This document shows, piece after piece, positions 1-7,529 of a stretch of DNA of 23,151 nt; the stretch's first letter is position 1; each line of letters begins with the position of its first letter. The stretch lies in NCBI GenBank assembly GCA_964499235.1, contig CAZCKC010000047.1, forward strand, positions 1 to 23,151, read 5' to 3'. This stretch comes from JAFGRR01 sp964499235. GTDB taxonomy: Bacteria > Planctomycetota > Phycisphaerae > UBA1845 > Fen-1342. The notes beneath the pieces are model-generated. The model did not search any database, was not told the origin of the DNA, and worked only from the letters and a program-made list of their open reading frames with translations. Both the position numbers and the translations under genes were made by a program.

Positions 1-121
1 TCGGCATTTTTTGGCCGGGACAGTGTGGCTCTATCAATCAAGTCTCTCAACTGGTCACATGGTGGTCGGCTGGGGGGCTTTCTTCGGCTCTGTCGGCAGA
101 AGTTTGGAGGCCGTAGTCGCG
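1..121 (+). other. Leader upstream of rpsJ, no gene seen
   Basis: This stretch precedes rpsJ at the left edge. I see no reading frame resembling a protein that commonly lies upstream, such as the end of EF-G or EF-Tu. A T-run lies at 7-12. A weak promoter-like pair (TTGGCC at 11-16 and TATCAA at 32-37) has only a 15-nt spacer and is not convincing. A good ribosome binding site, GGAGG, lies at 106-110 and sets the rpsJ start. The true promoter may lie outside the window. Confidence 0.4.
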
Positions 122-430
122 ATGGCGGGTGAGCGGATTCGAATCCGGATGGAGGCTTACGATCACCGGGCGCTGGACTCGTCGGCGCAGGAGATCGTGG
201 AGCACGCGCAGCGGACCAGCGCGAAAGTTCGCGGGCCGGTGCCGCTGCCGACGCGGGTCGAGCGGTTCACGGTGTTGCGTTCGCCGCACATTGACAAGAA
301 GTCGCGGGAACAGTTCGAGATGCGGACCCACAAGCGGGTGATCGACATCTTCGACCCGACGTCGCGGACCGTTGAGGCGCTGAACCGATTGGTGGTGCCG
401 GCGGGCGTGTTCGTCAAAATCAAAGCTTAA
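122..430 (+). CDS. rpsJ: 30S ribosomal protein S10
   Basis: S10 is a 30S head protein that also serves as NusE in antitermination complexes. The product is 102 aa, against 103 in E. coli. It shows the family core: IRIRMEAYDHRALD at the N-terminus, PLPTR in the centre, and REQFEMRTHKRVIDI followed by VFVKIKA at the end. The frame is open upstream to position 11, but the ATG at 122 has GGAGG at 106-110 and matches the family N-terminus (MAGERIRIRM), so I start there. It is the first gene of the S10 part of the cluster, with an 89-nt spacer to rplC that holds two hairpins. Confidence 0.96.
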   Translation: MAGERIRIRMEAYDHRALDSSAQEIVEHAQRTSAKVRGPVPLPTRVERFTVLRSPHIDKKSREQFEMRTHKRVIDIFDPTSRTVEALNRLVVPAGVFVKIKA

Positions 431-433
431 GGT

Positions 434-487
434 CGCGGGCGGGCGCTCCGCTCGCGGCGAACAGGTAACGCGTTGGCGGGCAACGCG
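434..487 (+). promoter_or_regulatory. Two hairpins in the rpsJ-rplC spacer
   Basis: The first inverted repeat pairs CGCGGGCGG (434-442) with CCGCTCGCG (448-456) through a 5-nt loop, with one G-U pair. The second pairs CGCGTT (469-474) with AACGCG (482-487) through a 7-nt loop. No T-run follows either one, so they are not intrinsic terminators. They could be processing or translational control sites, but in GC-rich DNA short stems also arise by chance. Confidence 0.35.
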
Positions 488-519
488 ATGGGGCGTTGCT
501 CGGTAGGAGTGTCGACGGC

Positions 520-1173
520 ATGATCCCGGCGATTCTCGGCAAAAAAGTGGGCATGACGCAGATCTACAGCGAGGACGGGCGGAGTGTGCCCGTCACGGTG
601 ATCGCGGCCGGCCCCTGCGTCGTGACGCAAGTGAAGACGGCTGATGGCCCAGACGGCTATTACGCGGTCCAGCTCGGCTACGAGGACGTGAAGCCGCACC
701 GCTCGACACTGCCGGAGATCGGGCATGCTCGCAAGGCGAGCACGGCACCGAAGCGGTTTGCACGGGAGATCCGGCTGGCGGAGCCGACGGACAAGGCGAT
801 CGGCGAGACGGTGACGGTGGACGTGTTCGCGGATGCCGGCGTGAAGTGGGTCGACATTGCGGGGACGACGCGCGGCAAGGGCTTCCAGGGCGCCATGAAG
901 CGCTGGGGCTTTGGCGGGCAGAGCGCCTCGCACGGTGTCGAGCGGAAGCACCGCTCACCCGGCAGCATCGGCGGGCACGCGTCGAACACCGGCACGGGCA
1001 CGCCGAAGAAGGGCAAGCGGATGGCCGGCCGAACAGGTGGCGTGAACCGCGTGGCGCGGTGCCAGGAGTTGATGGGGGTGGACGCGGAGCAGAACGTGCT
1101 GTGGGTGCGGGGCTCGGTTCCCGGTCCGAAGGGCAGCTTCGTGTTGGTGCGGCAATCGAAGACCAGGCAGTAG
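520..1173 (+). CDS. rplC: 50S ribosomal protein L3
   Basis: L3 is an early 23S rRNA-binding assembly protein whose loop reaches toward the peptidyl transferase centre. The 217-aa product (E. coli 209) begins MIPAILGKKVGMTQIY and contains GTTRGKGFQGAMKRWGFGG, HRSPGSIG and KRMAGRTGG. I start at the ATG at 520, with GGAG at 506-509, rather than the in-frame TTG at 496, because the family begins at this Met. The loop that holds the PrmB-methylated Gln150 in E. coli reads GSIGGHASNTG here, so that Gln is not visible. The gene is second in the S10 cluster. Confidence 0.96.
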   Translation: MIPAILGKKVGMTQIYSEDGRSVPVTVIAAGPCVVTQVKTADGPDGYYAVQLGYEDVKPHRSTLPEIGHARKASTAPKRFAREIRLAEPTDKAIGETVTVDVFADAGVKWVDIAGTTRGKGFQGAMKRWGFGGQSASHGVERKHRSPGSIGGHASNTGTGTPKKGKRMAGRTGGVNRVARCQELMGVDAEQNVLWVRGSVPGPKGSFVLVRQSKTRQ

Positions 1174-1229
1174 GACGGTTAAGCCGCGGCCCGCTGGTGG
1201 CCGGGGCGCATGAACGTTAGGGTTTGGTG

Positions 1230-1877
1230 ATGCTGGGTATTCCGATCTACGACGAGGCCGGCAAGCAGGTCGGCACCGAAGAGCTCGACGAGGCGGTGCT
1301 GGGCGGGGCGGTGAATCCGCAGCTGGTCAAGCAGGCGGTCGTCGCGTACCTGGCGAACCAGCGGCAGGGTCACGCTCAGCAGCTGACCCGCGCCGAAGTC
1401 CACGGCTCGACGCGGAAGCTGTATCGGCAGAAGGGCACCGGTAACGCCCGCATGGGCAATGCGCGGACCCCCATTCGCCGCGGGGGCGGCAATACATTTC
1501 CGCGGCGCGTCTGCGACTTTCGCCAGGACCTGCCCAAGAAGATGCGCCGCCAGGCCCGGAGCCACGCCCTGCTCGCCAAGATCCAAGATAACCAAGTTTG
1601 CATTCTCGACGGCCTCGCGTTCGACGCGCCGAAGACGAAGCGCCTTGCCGGCGTCCTCACGGCGCTCGGCATCGACCGGGGCTGCGTGCTGGCGACGGCG
1701 GGCAAGGACGAGCACCTGTACAAGAGCGGCCGCAACCTCCCGCGGACGCGGGTCATGGATGTGGCCGAGTTGAACGCGTACTTCATCCTGGTGCGGCCGA
1801 AGCTGGTGCTGACGCGGGAGGCGTTCGCGTGGTTGAAGGACAACGTCGGCGCCGCGGCGGTGAGCGCGGCCGGCTGA
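1230..1877 (+). CDS. rplD: 50S ribosomal protein L4
   Basis: L4 binds 23S rRNA and lines the exit tunnel; in E. coli it also represses the S10 operon. The product is 215 aa (E. coli 201). It has the family signature of the extended loop, GSTRKLYRQKGTGNARMGN followed by RRGGGNTFPR, and a C-terminal half with TRVMDVAELNAYFIL. Three start codons stand in a row (TTG 1224, GTG 1227, ATG 1230). I choose the ATG, which has AGGG at 1219-1222 about 7 nt upstream. The exact start is the only real uncertainty. Confidence 0.94.
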   Translation: MLGIPIYDEAGKQVGTEELDEAVLGGAVNPQLVKQAVVAYLANQRQGHAQQLTRAEVHGSTRKLYRQKGTGNARMGNARTPIRRGGGNTFPRRVCDFRQDLPKKMRRQARSHALLAKIQDNQVCILDGLAFDAPKTKRLAGVLTALGIDRGCVLATAGKDEHLYKSGRNLPRTRVMDVAELNAYFILVRPKLVLTREAFAWLKDNVGAAAVSAAG

Positions 1878-1899
1878 GCATAGGAACGAGGGTTTCGCG

Positions 1900-2193
1900 G
1901 TGGACGTCTACCACACCATCATTCGGCCGATCGTGACCGAGAAGTCGTCGTTCCAGACGCGGTCGGGGAACGAGCGACGGGGCGGGGCGTTCTGTTTCGA
2001 GGTGCATCCGGCGGCGAACAAGTTCCAGATCCGGGACGCGATCGAGAAGATCTACAACGTGAAAGTCGAGAGCGTGCGGACGCAGAACAAGGCGGGCAAG
2101 CGGCGGCGGGTCCGGTTTCACTACGGACAGGGGCCGATGCAGAAGCGGGCGGTGGTCGTACTGGATGCGAACAGCCACATTGACCTGTTCTAG
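1900..2193 (+). CDS. rplW: 50S ribosomal protein L23
   Basis: L23 sits at the tunnel exit and docks trigger factor and SRP. The 97-aa product shows the family opening YHTIIRPIVTEKS, then FEVHPAANKFQIRDAIEKIYNVKVESVRT and the basic stretch GKRRRVRFHYGQG. The start is GTG at 1900 with GAGGG at 1888-1892. It follows rplD by 22 nt. Length and motifs are normal. Confidence 0.95.
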   Translation: MDVYHTIIRPIVTEKSSFQTRSGNERRGGAFCFEVHPAANKFQIRDAIEKIYNVKVESVRTQNKAGKRRRVRFHYGQGPMQKRAVVVLDANSHIDLF

Positions 2194-2257
2194 CGGTGGC
2201 CTGTGCGGCGTGCTGGTTTTTGAAGGCAGCGATTTTTCGGGATTCTGAGGTGCAGCG

Positions 2258-3130
2258 ATGGGCGTGAAGCTCTACAAACCGACCACGCCGGGGCGGCGGA
2301 ACGCGAGCGTCAACGACTACGCCGAGATTACGCACAAGCACAAGAACCGCCCGGTCTCGTCGCTGACGGAGCGGCTGAAGAAGACCGGCGGGCGGAATCA
2401 TCACGGCAAGATCACGGCGCGGCACCGGGGCGGCGGGAACAAGCGGCTGTACCGGATCATCGACTTCAAGCGCCGGCTGGACGACCAGCCGGCGACGGTT
2501 CTGGAGATCCAGTACGACCCGAACCGCAGCTGTCACATCGCCCTCCTCGAGTATCCCGACAAGACCAAGCGGTACATCCTGGCGCCGCTGTCGCTGAAGG
2601 CCGGCGACGTCGTCGAGAGCGGCGTGAAGGTCGAGCCGAAGGTCGGTAACTGCATGCCGCTGGCGAGCATTCCGACCGGCATGTCGGTCCACAACATCGA
2701 GATGGCGCCCGGGCAGGGCGGCAAGCTGGTGCGGACGGCGGGCGGGGTGGCGCGGCTGATGGCGAAGGAAGCCAAGTGGGCGACGATCCTGCTGCCCTCG
2801 GGCGAGATGCGGCAGGTGCACGCGACCTGCCGGGCGACGATCGGGCAGCTGGGCAACATGGATCACCAGAACGTCAGCATCGGCAAGGCGGGCAAGTCGC
2901 GGCACATGGGTCGCCGCCCGCACGTCCGCGGCAAGGCGATGAACCCGGTGGCGCACCCGTTGGGCGGCGGCGAGGGTCGCAGCAACGGCGGGCGGCACCA
3001 CTGCTCGCCGACCGGCGTGCTGGCGGACGGGGGGCGGACGCGCAAGCCGCGGAAGAACTCGAACCGCCGAATTCTGCGGCGGCGGCTGACGAAGCGGTAC
3101 GGGATTGCGAAGCTGCGGCGGACGAAGTAG
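2258..3130 (+). CDS. rplB: 50S ribosomal protein L2
   Basis: L2 is a large 23S rRNA-binding protein needed for subunit joining and peptidyl transfer. The 290-aa product has the usual order: N-terminal tail (YKPTTPGRRNASV), the RNA-binding OB and SH3-like halves (HRGGGNKRLYRIIDF, SIPTGMSVHNIE), and the C-terminal signature RGKAMNPVAHPLGGGEG at about residues 224-240. The conserved His (H233 here, H229 in E. coli) is kept, while the residues on either side of the HP pair are Ala232 and Leu235, where E. coli has Asp and His. The ATG at 2258 follows a GAGG. The gene runs about 17 codons longer than in E. coli. Confidence 0.97.
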   Translation: MGVKLYKPTTPGRRNASVNDYAEITHKHKNRPVSSLTERLKKTGGRNHHGKITARHRGGGNKRLYRIIDFKRRLDDQPATVLEIQYDPNRSCHIALLEYPDKTKRYILAPLSLKAGDVVESGVKVEPKVGNCMPLASIPTGMSVHNIEMAPGQGGKLVRTAGGVARLMAKEAKWATILLPSGEMRQVHATCRATIGQLGNMDHQNVSIGKAGKSRHMGRRPHVRGKAMNPVAHPLGGGEGRSNGGRHHCSPTGVLADGGRTRKPRKNSNRRILRRRLTKRYGIAKLRRTK

Positions 3131-3154
3131 GCGTTAGCGCGCGAGGAAGGCACG

Positions 3155-3418
3155 ATGTCACGGAGCGTGAAAAAGGGTCCCTACGTCAGCGAGAAGCTTT
3201 ATCGCAAGGCGATGAAGGCCCAGGAAGCCGGTGTTCGGACGCCGATCAAGGCCTGGAGCCGGGGTTGCACGATCGTGCCGGAGTTTGTCGGGCTGACGTT
3301 CGACGTCCACAACGGCAAGACGTTCTTGAAGGTTTTCGTGACCGAGGAGATGGTCGGTCACAAGCTCGGGGAGTTCGCCCCGACGCGGGCGTTCCGGACG
3401 CACACGCAGCGGAAGTAG
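3155..3418 (+). CDS. rpsS: 30S ribosomal protein S19
   Basis: S19 forms the 30S head with S13 near the A-site. The 87-aa product reads MSRSVKKGPYV at the start and contains the signature TIVPEFVGLTFDVHNGK followed by GHKLGEFAPTRAF, as expected for the family (E. coli 92 aa). The ATG at 3155 has GAGGAAGG upstream. It lies 24 nt after rplB. Confidence 0.96.
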   Translation: MSRSVKKGPYVSEKLYRKAMKAQEAGVRTPIKAWSRGCTIVPEFVGLTFDVHNGKTFLKVFVTEEMVGHKLGEFAPTRAFRTHTQRK

Positions 3419-3453
3419 GCGGCGGACCGCGTCCCGTGGTTGAGGAAGTGCAC

Positions 3454-3786
3454 ATGGCTTGGAAGGCAACTCATCGCTACGCCCGGATCTCCGAGCGAAA
3501 GGTGCGGCTGATCGCGGACCTGATTCGCGGGCGGCGGTGTGACGAGGCGCTGGCGCTGCTGCAGTTCACGCATCGTCGCGGAGCGCACTTCGTCGACAAG
3601 GTGCTGCGCTCGGCGATGGCGAACGCGAACGAGCAGGAAGCGGCGATGAACCGACTGTACGTCGCGGAAGCCCGGGTCGACGAGGGGCCGATTATCAAGC
3701 GGTTCCACCCGAAGGATCGCGGGCGGGCGCACCCGATTCAGAAACGCACGAGCCACATCGTGGTGGCGGTTGACGAGAAGGACTAA
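3454..3786 (+). CDS. rplV: 50S ribosomal protein L22
   Basis: L22 binds all 23S domains, and its hairpin narrows the exit tunnel. The frame is open far upstream (to 2776) through rplB and rpsS, but that part is a shadow. The ATG at 3454 has GAGGA at 3442-3446 and gives a 110-aa protein, the same length as in E. coli. Family features are RYARISERKVRLIADLIRG, the helix VDKVLRSAMANANE, and the tunnel hairpin GPIIKRFHPKDRGRAHPIQKR (split: GPIIKRFHP and RAHPIQKRTSHI). It ends 3 nt before rpsC. Confidence 0.95.
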   Translation: MAWKATHRYARISERKVRLIADLIRGRRCDEALALLQFTHRRGAHFVDKVLRSAMANANEQEAAMNRLYVAEARVDEGPIIKRFHPKDRGRAHPIQKRTSHIVVAVDEKD

Positions 3787-3789
3787 CCC

Positions 3790-4482
3790 GTGGGCCAGAA
3801 ATGCAATCCAATCGGCTTTCGCGTCGGGGTCACCGAGGGGTGGCGCTCGCGGTGGTACGCGCCGAAGGCCGCGTTCGGGACCTTCCTCGTCGAGGATGAG
3901 AAGATTCGCCGCTACGTCGACGCGCAGCTCAACCGCAAGCCGCCCTACGCCGGGGTCTCGCGGGTGGAGATCGAGCGGACGCGCGACGAGGTGAAGGTGA
4001 TCCTGCACACGGCCCGCCCCGGGATGGTGATCGGGGCCAAGGGGGCCGAGGTTGACAAGCTGAAGGGCCAGCTCGAGGACCTGATCGACCGGCGGGTGGG
4101 CGTGTCGATCGTGGAGATCAAGCATCCCGATCTGGACGCGCGGCTGGTGGGCGAGAACATTGGCGAGCAGCTCAAGAAGCGGAGCAGCTTCCGCCGGATC
4201 ATGAAGCAAAAGTGCGAGTCGGCGATGGCGGCCGGCGCCAAGGGCGCGAAGGTCATCTGCTCGGGGCGGCTCGGCGGGTCCGAGATGGCGCGGGTCGAGA
4301 CGCAGATGCTGGGCGCGATTCCGCTCCAGACGCTGCAGGCGCACGTCGACTACGCGGTCGTGCACGCGGTGACCAAGGTCGGCACGATCGGCGTGAAGGT
4401 TTGGATTTACAAGGGTTTTTACGGCGAAGAGATCGTTCCGCAGCAGACCGACCGCGGCTTCCGCCGCCGGGGTCGCCGCTAG
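3790..4482 (+). CDS. rpsC: 30S ribosomal protein S3
   Basis: S3 lines the mRNA entry channel and contributes to helicase activity. The product is 230 aa (E. coli 233). It opens MGQKCNPIGFRVG, has a KH domain with the GxxG loop as GAKG at residues 82-85, and the C-terminal domain with RRIMKQKCESAMAAGAKG and GRLGGSEMAR. The start is GTG at 3790, 3 nt after rplV stops, with AAGGA at 3778-3782 inside the end of rplV, which suggests translational coupling. Confidence 0.97.
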   Translation: MGQKCNPIGFRVGVTEGWRSRWYAPKAAFGTFLVEDEKIRRYVDAQLNRKPPYAGVSRVEIERTRDEVKVILHTARPGMVIGAKGAEVDKLKGQLEDLIDRRVGVSIVEIKHPDLDARLVGENIGEQLKKRSSFRRIMKQKCESAMAAGAKGAKVICSGRLGGSEMARVETQMLGAIPLQTLQAHVDYAVVHAVTKVGTIGVKVWIYKGFYGEEIVPQQTDRGFRRRGRR

Positions 4483-4530
4483 GCGGAACGCCGGCCGCAC
4501 TGGATCTCGCCGGACTGAAGGAGTTGTACC

Positions 4531-4947
4531 GTGCCCGTGATGATGCCCAAACGCGTGAAGTGGCGCAAGGCCCAGAAAGGGCGCGTGCGCGGGAATGCCG
4601 CGCGCGGCAACACGGTGGCCTTCGGCGACTTCGGGCTGCAGGCGCTGGACGCCGGGCGGATCACGGCCCGCAACATCGAGGCCGGCCGCGTGGCCGCTAC
4701 GCACTTCCTGCACCGCCAGGGCCGGATCTATGTGCGGCTCTTCCCGCACAAGCCGGTCTCGTCGAAGCCGCTCGAGACGCGGATGGGTAAGGGCAAGGGC
4801 GAGCCGGATTTCTGGACGGCCATCGTGCGGCCGGGGACGGTGATGTACGAGATCGGCGGGGTGGGCGAGGAGGTCGCGAAGGAAGCCTTGCTGCGGGTGG
4901 CGCACAAGATGCCGGTGCGGGCGCGGTTCGTGAAGCGCGGGCACTAG
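4531..4947 (+). CDS. rplP: 50S ribosomal protein L16
   Basis: L16 organises the A-site region and 5S rRNA contacts of the 50S subunit. The 138-aa product begins MPVMMPKRVKWRKAQKGR and contains GNTVAFGDFGLQAL, then MGKGKGEPDFW and the PGTVMYEI strand, all typical. The GTG start at 4531 has a near-perfect ribosome binding site, AAGGAG at 4518-4523, 7 nt upstream. It matches E. coli closely in length (136 aa). Confidence 0.96.
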   Translation: MPVMMPKRVKWRKAQKGRVRGNAARGNTVAFGDFGLQALDAGRITARNIEAGRVAATHFLHRQGRIYVRLFPHKPVSSKPLETRMGKGKGEPDFWTAIVRPGTVMYEIGGVGEEVAKEALLRVAHKMPVRARFVKRGH

Positions 4948-4991
4948 GCCCGGGGATGGCGGCCGGTTGACGGCGTTGGATGGGACGAGCG

Positions 4992-5231
4992 ATGAAGATC
5001 GAAGAAGTACGGGCGATGAAGGTCGACGAGATGCACGGGCGGCTCGAGGAGCTGCGTCGGCACTTGTTCGAGCTGCGGTCCCAGGCGGTGACGGAGAAGC
5101 TCGAGGACCCGACGCGGATTCGCAAGACCCGCAAGGACATCGCGCGGCTGCTGACGGTCCTGCGGCAACGGGGTGAACAGAACATTGAGCAGCGGCAGGC
5201 CAGCATGACGGCTGCGGCCGCCCGCCGTTAA
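4992..5231 (+). CDS. rpmC: 50S ribosomal protein L29
   Basis: L29 is a small two-helix protein near the tunnel exit. The product is 79 aa (E. coli 63) with the expected MKIEEVRAMKVDEM opening, the helix LEELRRHLFELRSQAVT and the second helix RIRKTRKDIARLLTVLRQR, then a short polar/Ala tail that accounts for the extra length. An in-frame ATG at 4980 would add four residues (MGRA). I prefer 4992 because the family starts at MK and neither start has a strong ribosome binding site. Confidence 0.92.
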   Translation: MKIEEVRAMKVDEMHGRLEELRRHLFELRSQAVTEKLEDPTRIRKTRKDIARLLTVLRQRGEQNIEQRQASMTAAAARR

Positions 5232-5258
5232 CGGTTGACGTCAGGGACAAAGGTAAGC

Positions 5259-5564
5259 ATGGCAGAGCAGACCACGACAACAGGTGAGGCTGCGGGGCGC
5301 GAGGCGACCCGGGTGACGCGGATCGGGGTGGTGTCCTCGGACGCGCGGAACAAGACGATCGCGGTGCTGTGCTCGTTTTCGGTGCCGCATCCGAAGTACG
5401 GCAAGCTGCTCAGCCGACGGACCAAGGTCCACGCGCACGATGAGCAGAACGAGGCCAAGCGCGGCGACCGGGTCGAGATCGCCGAGTGCCGGCCGTACAG
5501 CAAGCAGAAGCACTGGCGCCTGGTGCGGGTCCTGGAGCGGGCCGCGTTGGAGGCGGGAACGTGA
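5259..5564 (+). CDS. rpsQ: 30S ribosomal protein S17
   Basis: S17 is a primary 16S rRNA-binding OB-fold protein. The 101-aa product has the core RIGVVSSDARNKTIAV, then VPHPKYGKLLSRRTKVHAHDE and GDRVEIAECRPYSKQKHWRLV. It is about 17 residues longer than in E. coli because of an N-terminal extension rich in Thr/Glu. The ATG at 5259 follows AAAGG at 5249-5253, and an upstream in-frame start at 5235 has no such site. Its stop overlaps the rplN start by 4 nt (GTGA). Confidence 0.95.
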   Translation: MAEQTTTTGEAAGREATRVTRIGVVSSDARNKTIAVLCSFSVPHPKYGKLLSRRTKVHAHDEQNEAKRGDRVEIAECRPYSKQKHWRLVRVLERAALEAGT

Positions 5565-5950
5565 TTACGCAATACACGCGTATGAATGTGGCCGACAACA
5601 CCGGCGCGAAGTTGCTCCAGACGATCCAGGTGCTGAAGGGCGGCTCGGCGGGAACGGGCAAGAAGCGCCTCCGCCGCGGCGGCGTGGGCGACATTGCGAT
5701 CTGCTCCGTGCGGGCGGCCCTGCCGAATGCCGACATCAAGAAGGGCGACAAGGTGCGGGTCGTGATCGTGCGGACGAAGTACCCGACGCGGCGGGCCGAC
5801 GGCACGTACGTCCGGTTCGACAGCAACGCGGCCGTCATCATCGACGGCGAGGGCAACCCGCGGGGATCGCGCGTCTTTGGGGCGGTGGCCCGCGAGCTGC
5901 GCGAGCAGAACTTCACGAAGATCATCTCGCTGGCCGAGGAGGTGTGGTAA
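5561..5950 (+). CDS. rplN: 50S ribosomal protein L14
   Basis: L14 forms an intersubunit bridge and is the usual first gene of the spc operon. The GTG start at 5561 overlaps the rpsQ stop (GTGA), with GGAGG at 5549-5553 in the end of rpsQ. The frame extends upstream to 5486, but only as a shadow of rpsQ. The 129-aa product reads ITQYTRMNVADNTGAKLLQ at the start, with GDIAICSVRAALPNADIKKGD, the RADGTYVRFDSNAAVII strand and GSRVFGAVARELRE, all diagnostic. E. coli L14 is 123 aa. Confidence 0.96.
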   Translation: MITQYTRMNVADNTGAKLLQTIQVLKGGSAGTGKKRLRRGGVGDIAICSVRAALPNADIKKGDKVRVVIVRTKYPTRRADGTYVRFDSNAAVIIDGEGNPRGSRVFGAVARELREQNFTKIISLAEEVW

Positions 5951-5952
5951 CG

Positions 5953-6327
5953 ATGGCGGCCCGGATTCGCAAGGATGATCGCGTGATCGTGATTGCCGGC
6001 GCCCACAAGGGTGCGACCGGCAAGGTGCTCCGCGTCCTGCACGACAAGGACCGCGTGCTGATCGAGGGCGTGAACATGGTTTACCGCCACGTGCGGCCGA
6101 ACCGTCGCAACCCGCAGGGTGGTCGCGTGCAGCGCGAGGCCCCGATCCATGTTTCGAACGTGCAGCCGGTCGATCCCGGGACCGGCAAGGGCACCCGCGT
6201 CCGTTTCCCGGTGAAGACCGACGAGCGTGGCCGGGTGGTTTCTAAGCAGCGCACCAGCACGCGCGGCACCGTGCTCAGCGAGGTGACGCGCGCGGACAAG
6301 CAGTCGACGCAGAGTGAGGGCAGCTGA
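5953..6327 (+). CDS. rplX: 50S ribosomal protein L24
   Basis: L24 initiates 50S assembly. The 124-aa product has the KOW motif RKDDRVIVIAGAHKGATGKV, then VLIEGVNMVYRHVRPN and the segment APIHVSNVQPVDPGTGKGTRV. It is about 20 residues longer than in E. coli, owing to a polar Ser/Thr-rich tail. The ATG at 5953 has GAGGAGGT in the end of rplN and starts 2 nt after its stop. Its stop overlaps the rplE start by one base (TGATG). Upstream open frame to 5440 is shadow. Confidence 0.95.
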   Translation: MAARIRKDDRVIVIAGAHKGATGKVLRVLHDKDRVLIEGVNMVYRHVRPNRRNPQGGRVQREAPIHVSNVQPVDPGTGKGTRVRFPVKTDERGRVVSKQRTSTRGTVLSEVTRADKQSTQSEGS

Positions 6328-6890
6328 TGGCCGCGCGGCTCCAGGAAACCTATCGCCAGGACATCCTGCCGAAGCTCCAGCAGGAGATCGGCCGCAGCAA
6401 CCCGATGTCGCTGCCGAAGCTCCAAAAGATCATCGTCTCGGTCGGCATGGGCCGGGCGGTCCAGGAGGGCGGCACCAAGGCGATCGAGCACAAGCGGTTT
6501 GTCGAAGGGCTCGAGCACCTGGCGACGATTACCGGGCAGAAGCCGGTCGTCACCAAGGCCCGCAAGAGCGTGTCGAACTTCAAGGTCCGCGAGGGCTGGG
6601 ACGTCGGGCTGAAGGTGACGCTGCGGGGGCAGCGGATGTACGAGTTCCTCGACCGGCTGATCTCGCTGGCGATCCCCCGCGTGCGCGACTTCCGCGGGCT
6701 GAACCCGAACAGCTTCGATGGGCGTGGCAACTACAACATGGGCCTGGCCGAAGTCGGGGTCTTTCCGGAGATCAACCCCGACCGCGTATCGGCCCAGCAG
6801 GGCATGAACATCACGATTTGCACGACGGCCCCGAACGACGCCGAGGCGCGGCAGTTGCTGACGCTGCTCGGCATGCCGTTCCGCAGCTAG
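6327..6890 (+). CDS. rplE: 50S ribosomal protein L5
   Basis: L5 binds 5S rRNA in the central protuberance. The 187-aa product (E. coli 179) contains NPMSLPKLQKIIVSVGMG near the N-terminus, TGQKPVVTKARKSVSNFKVREG, the signature VTLRGQRMYEFLDRLISLAIPR, and FDGRGNYNMGLAE. The ATG at 6327 overlaps the rplX stop by one base with GAGGG about 10 nt upstream, so translation is likely coupled. Confidence 0.96.
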   Translation: MAARLQETYRQDILPKLQQEIGRSNPMSLPKLQKIIVSVGMGRAVQEGGTKAIEHKRFVEGLEHLATITGQKPVVTKARKSVSNFKVREGWDVGLKVTLRGQRMYEFLDRLISLAIPRVRDFRGLNPNSFDGRGNYNMGLAEVGVFPEINPDRVSAQQGMNITICTTAPNDAEARQLLTLLGMPFRS

Positions 6891-6926
6891 GTCGTTTGGT
6901 GTCTTAGGTCGTCAGGAGTCACAGGC

Positions 6927-7112
6927 ATGGCGCGTCTCGCGTTGAAGCTCAAAGCCAAGCGGAAGCCGAAGTACCCGGTGCGGGCGCAGCACCGCTGCGA
7001 GCTGTGTGGCCGCTCGCGGGCGGTCTACCGCAAGTTCAAGATTTGCCGGGTGTGTTTCCGGGAGCTGGCCCTTGAAGGCCGGATTCCGGGCGTCCGCAAG
7101 GCCAGCTGGTAA
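6927..7112 (+). CDS. rpsN: 30S ribosomal protein S14, zinc-binding type
   Basis: S14 is a 30S head protein. The product is 61 aa, the exact size of the short zinc (C+) form, with two CxxC pairs at C24/C27 (CELC) and C40/C43 (CRVC), followed by GRIPGVRKASW. The ATG at 6927 follows AGGAG. It lies between rplE and rpsH, the normal spc order. Confidence 0.97.
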   Translation: MARLALKLKAKRKPKYPVRAQHRCELCGRSRAVYRKFKICRVCFRELALEGRIPGVRKASW

Positions 7113-7126
7113 GGGAAGCGGAACTT

Positions 7127-7525
7127 ATGGCGACATCGGACCCCATCGCGGACATGCTGACGCGGATTCGCAATGCGAACCGCAATGGCCGGCGGCAGGT
7201 GCATGTCAAGCGGAGCAAGGTGTGTCTCGGGATTGCCGACGTGCTCCGGCGGGAAGGCTACATCCGGGATTTCGCCTCGATCGACGACGCGAACCAGGGC
7301 GAGATCCGGATCGACCTCAAGTACGGCGACCGGGGCGAGCTGGTCATCCAGCAGCTGGAGCGGTCGAGCCGGCCGAGCAAGCGGCTGTACGTCAAGTCGG
7401 ACGAGATTCCCATGGTGCTGGACGGGCTGGGGATCGCGGTGTTGTCGACGAGTCGGGGCGTGATGAGCGACCGCGACGCCCGCACGCAGCGGGTGGGCGG
7501 CGAACTGCTCTGTAAGGTGTGGTAA
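7127..7525 (+). CDS. rpsH: 30S ribosomal protein S8
   Basis: S8 binds the central 16S domain and, in E. coli, represses the spc operon. The 132-aa product (E. coli 130) shows DPIADMLTRIRNANR at the N-terminus, the central LKYGDRGELVIQQLERSSRPSKR stretch (LERSSRPSKRLYV), and the C-terminal IAVLSTSRGVMSDRDAR. The ATG at 7127 follows rpsN by 14 nt. Nothing is unusual in length or motifs. Confidence 0.96.
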   Translation: MATSDPIADMLTRIRNANRNGRRQVHVKRSKVCLGIADVLRREGYIRDFASIDDANQGEIRIDLKYGDRGELVIQQLERSSRPSKRLYVKSDEIPMVLDGLGIAVLSTSRGVMSDRDARTQRVGGELLCKVW

Positions 7526-7529
7526 CGAG

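Noticed and set aside
1919..3001. Minus-strand open frame of 360 codons
   Set aside because: It is antisense to L23 and L2, both clearly real.
3358..5280. Minus-strand open frame of 640 codons
   Set aside because: It lies opposite L22, S3, L16 and L29, whose identity is certain. High GC content leaves antisense frames open; the composition (Arg, Pro, His) is that of a shadow.
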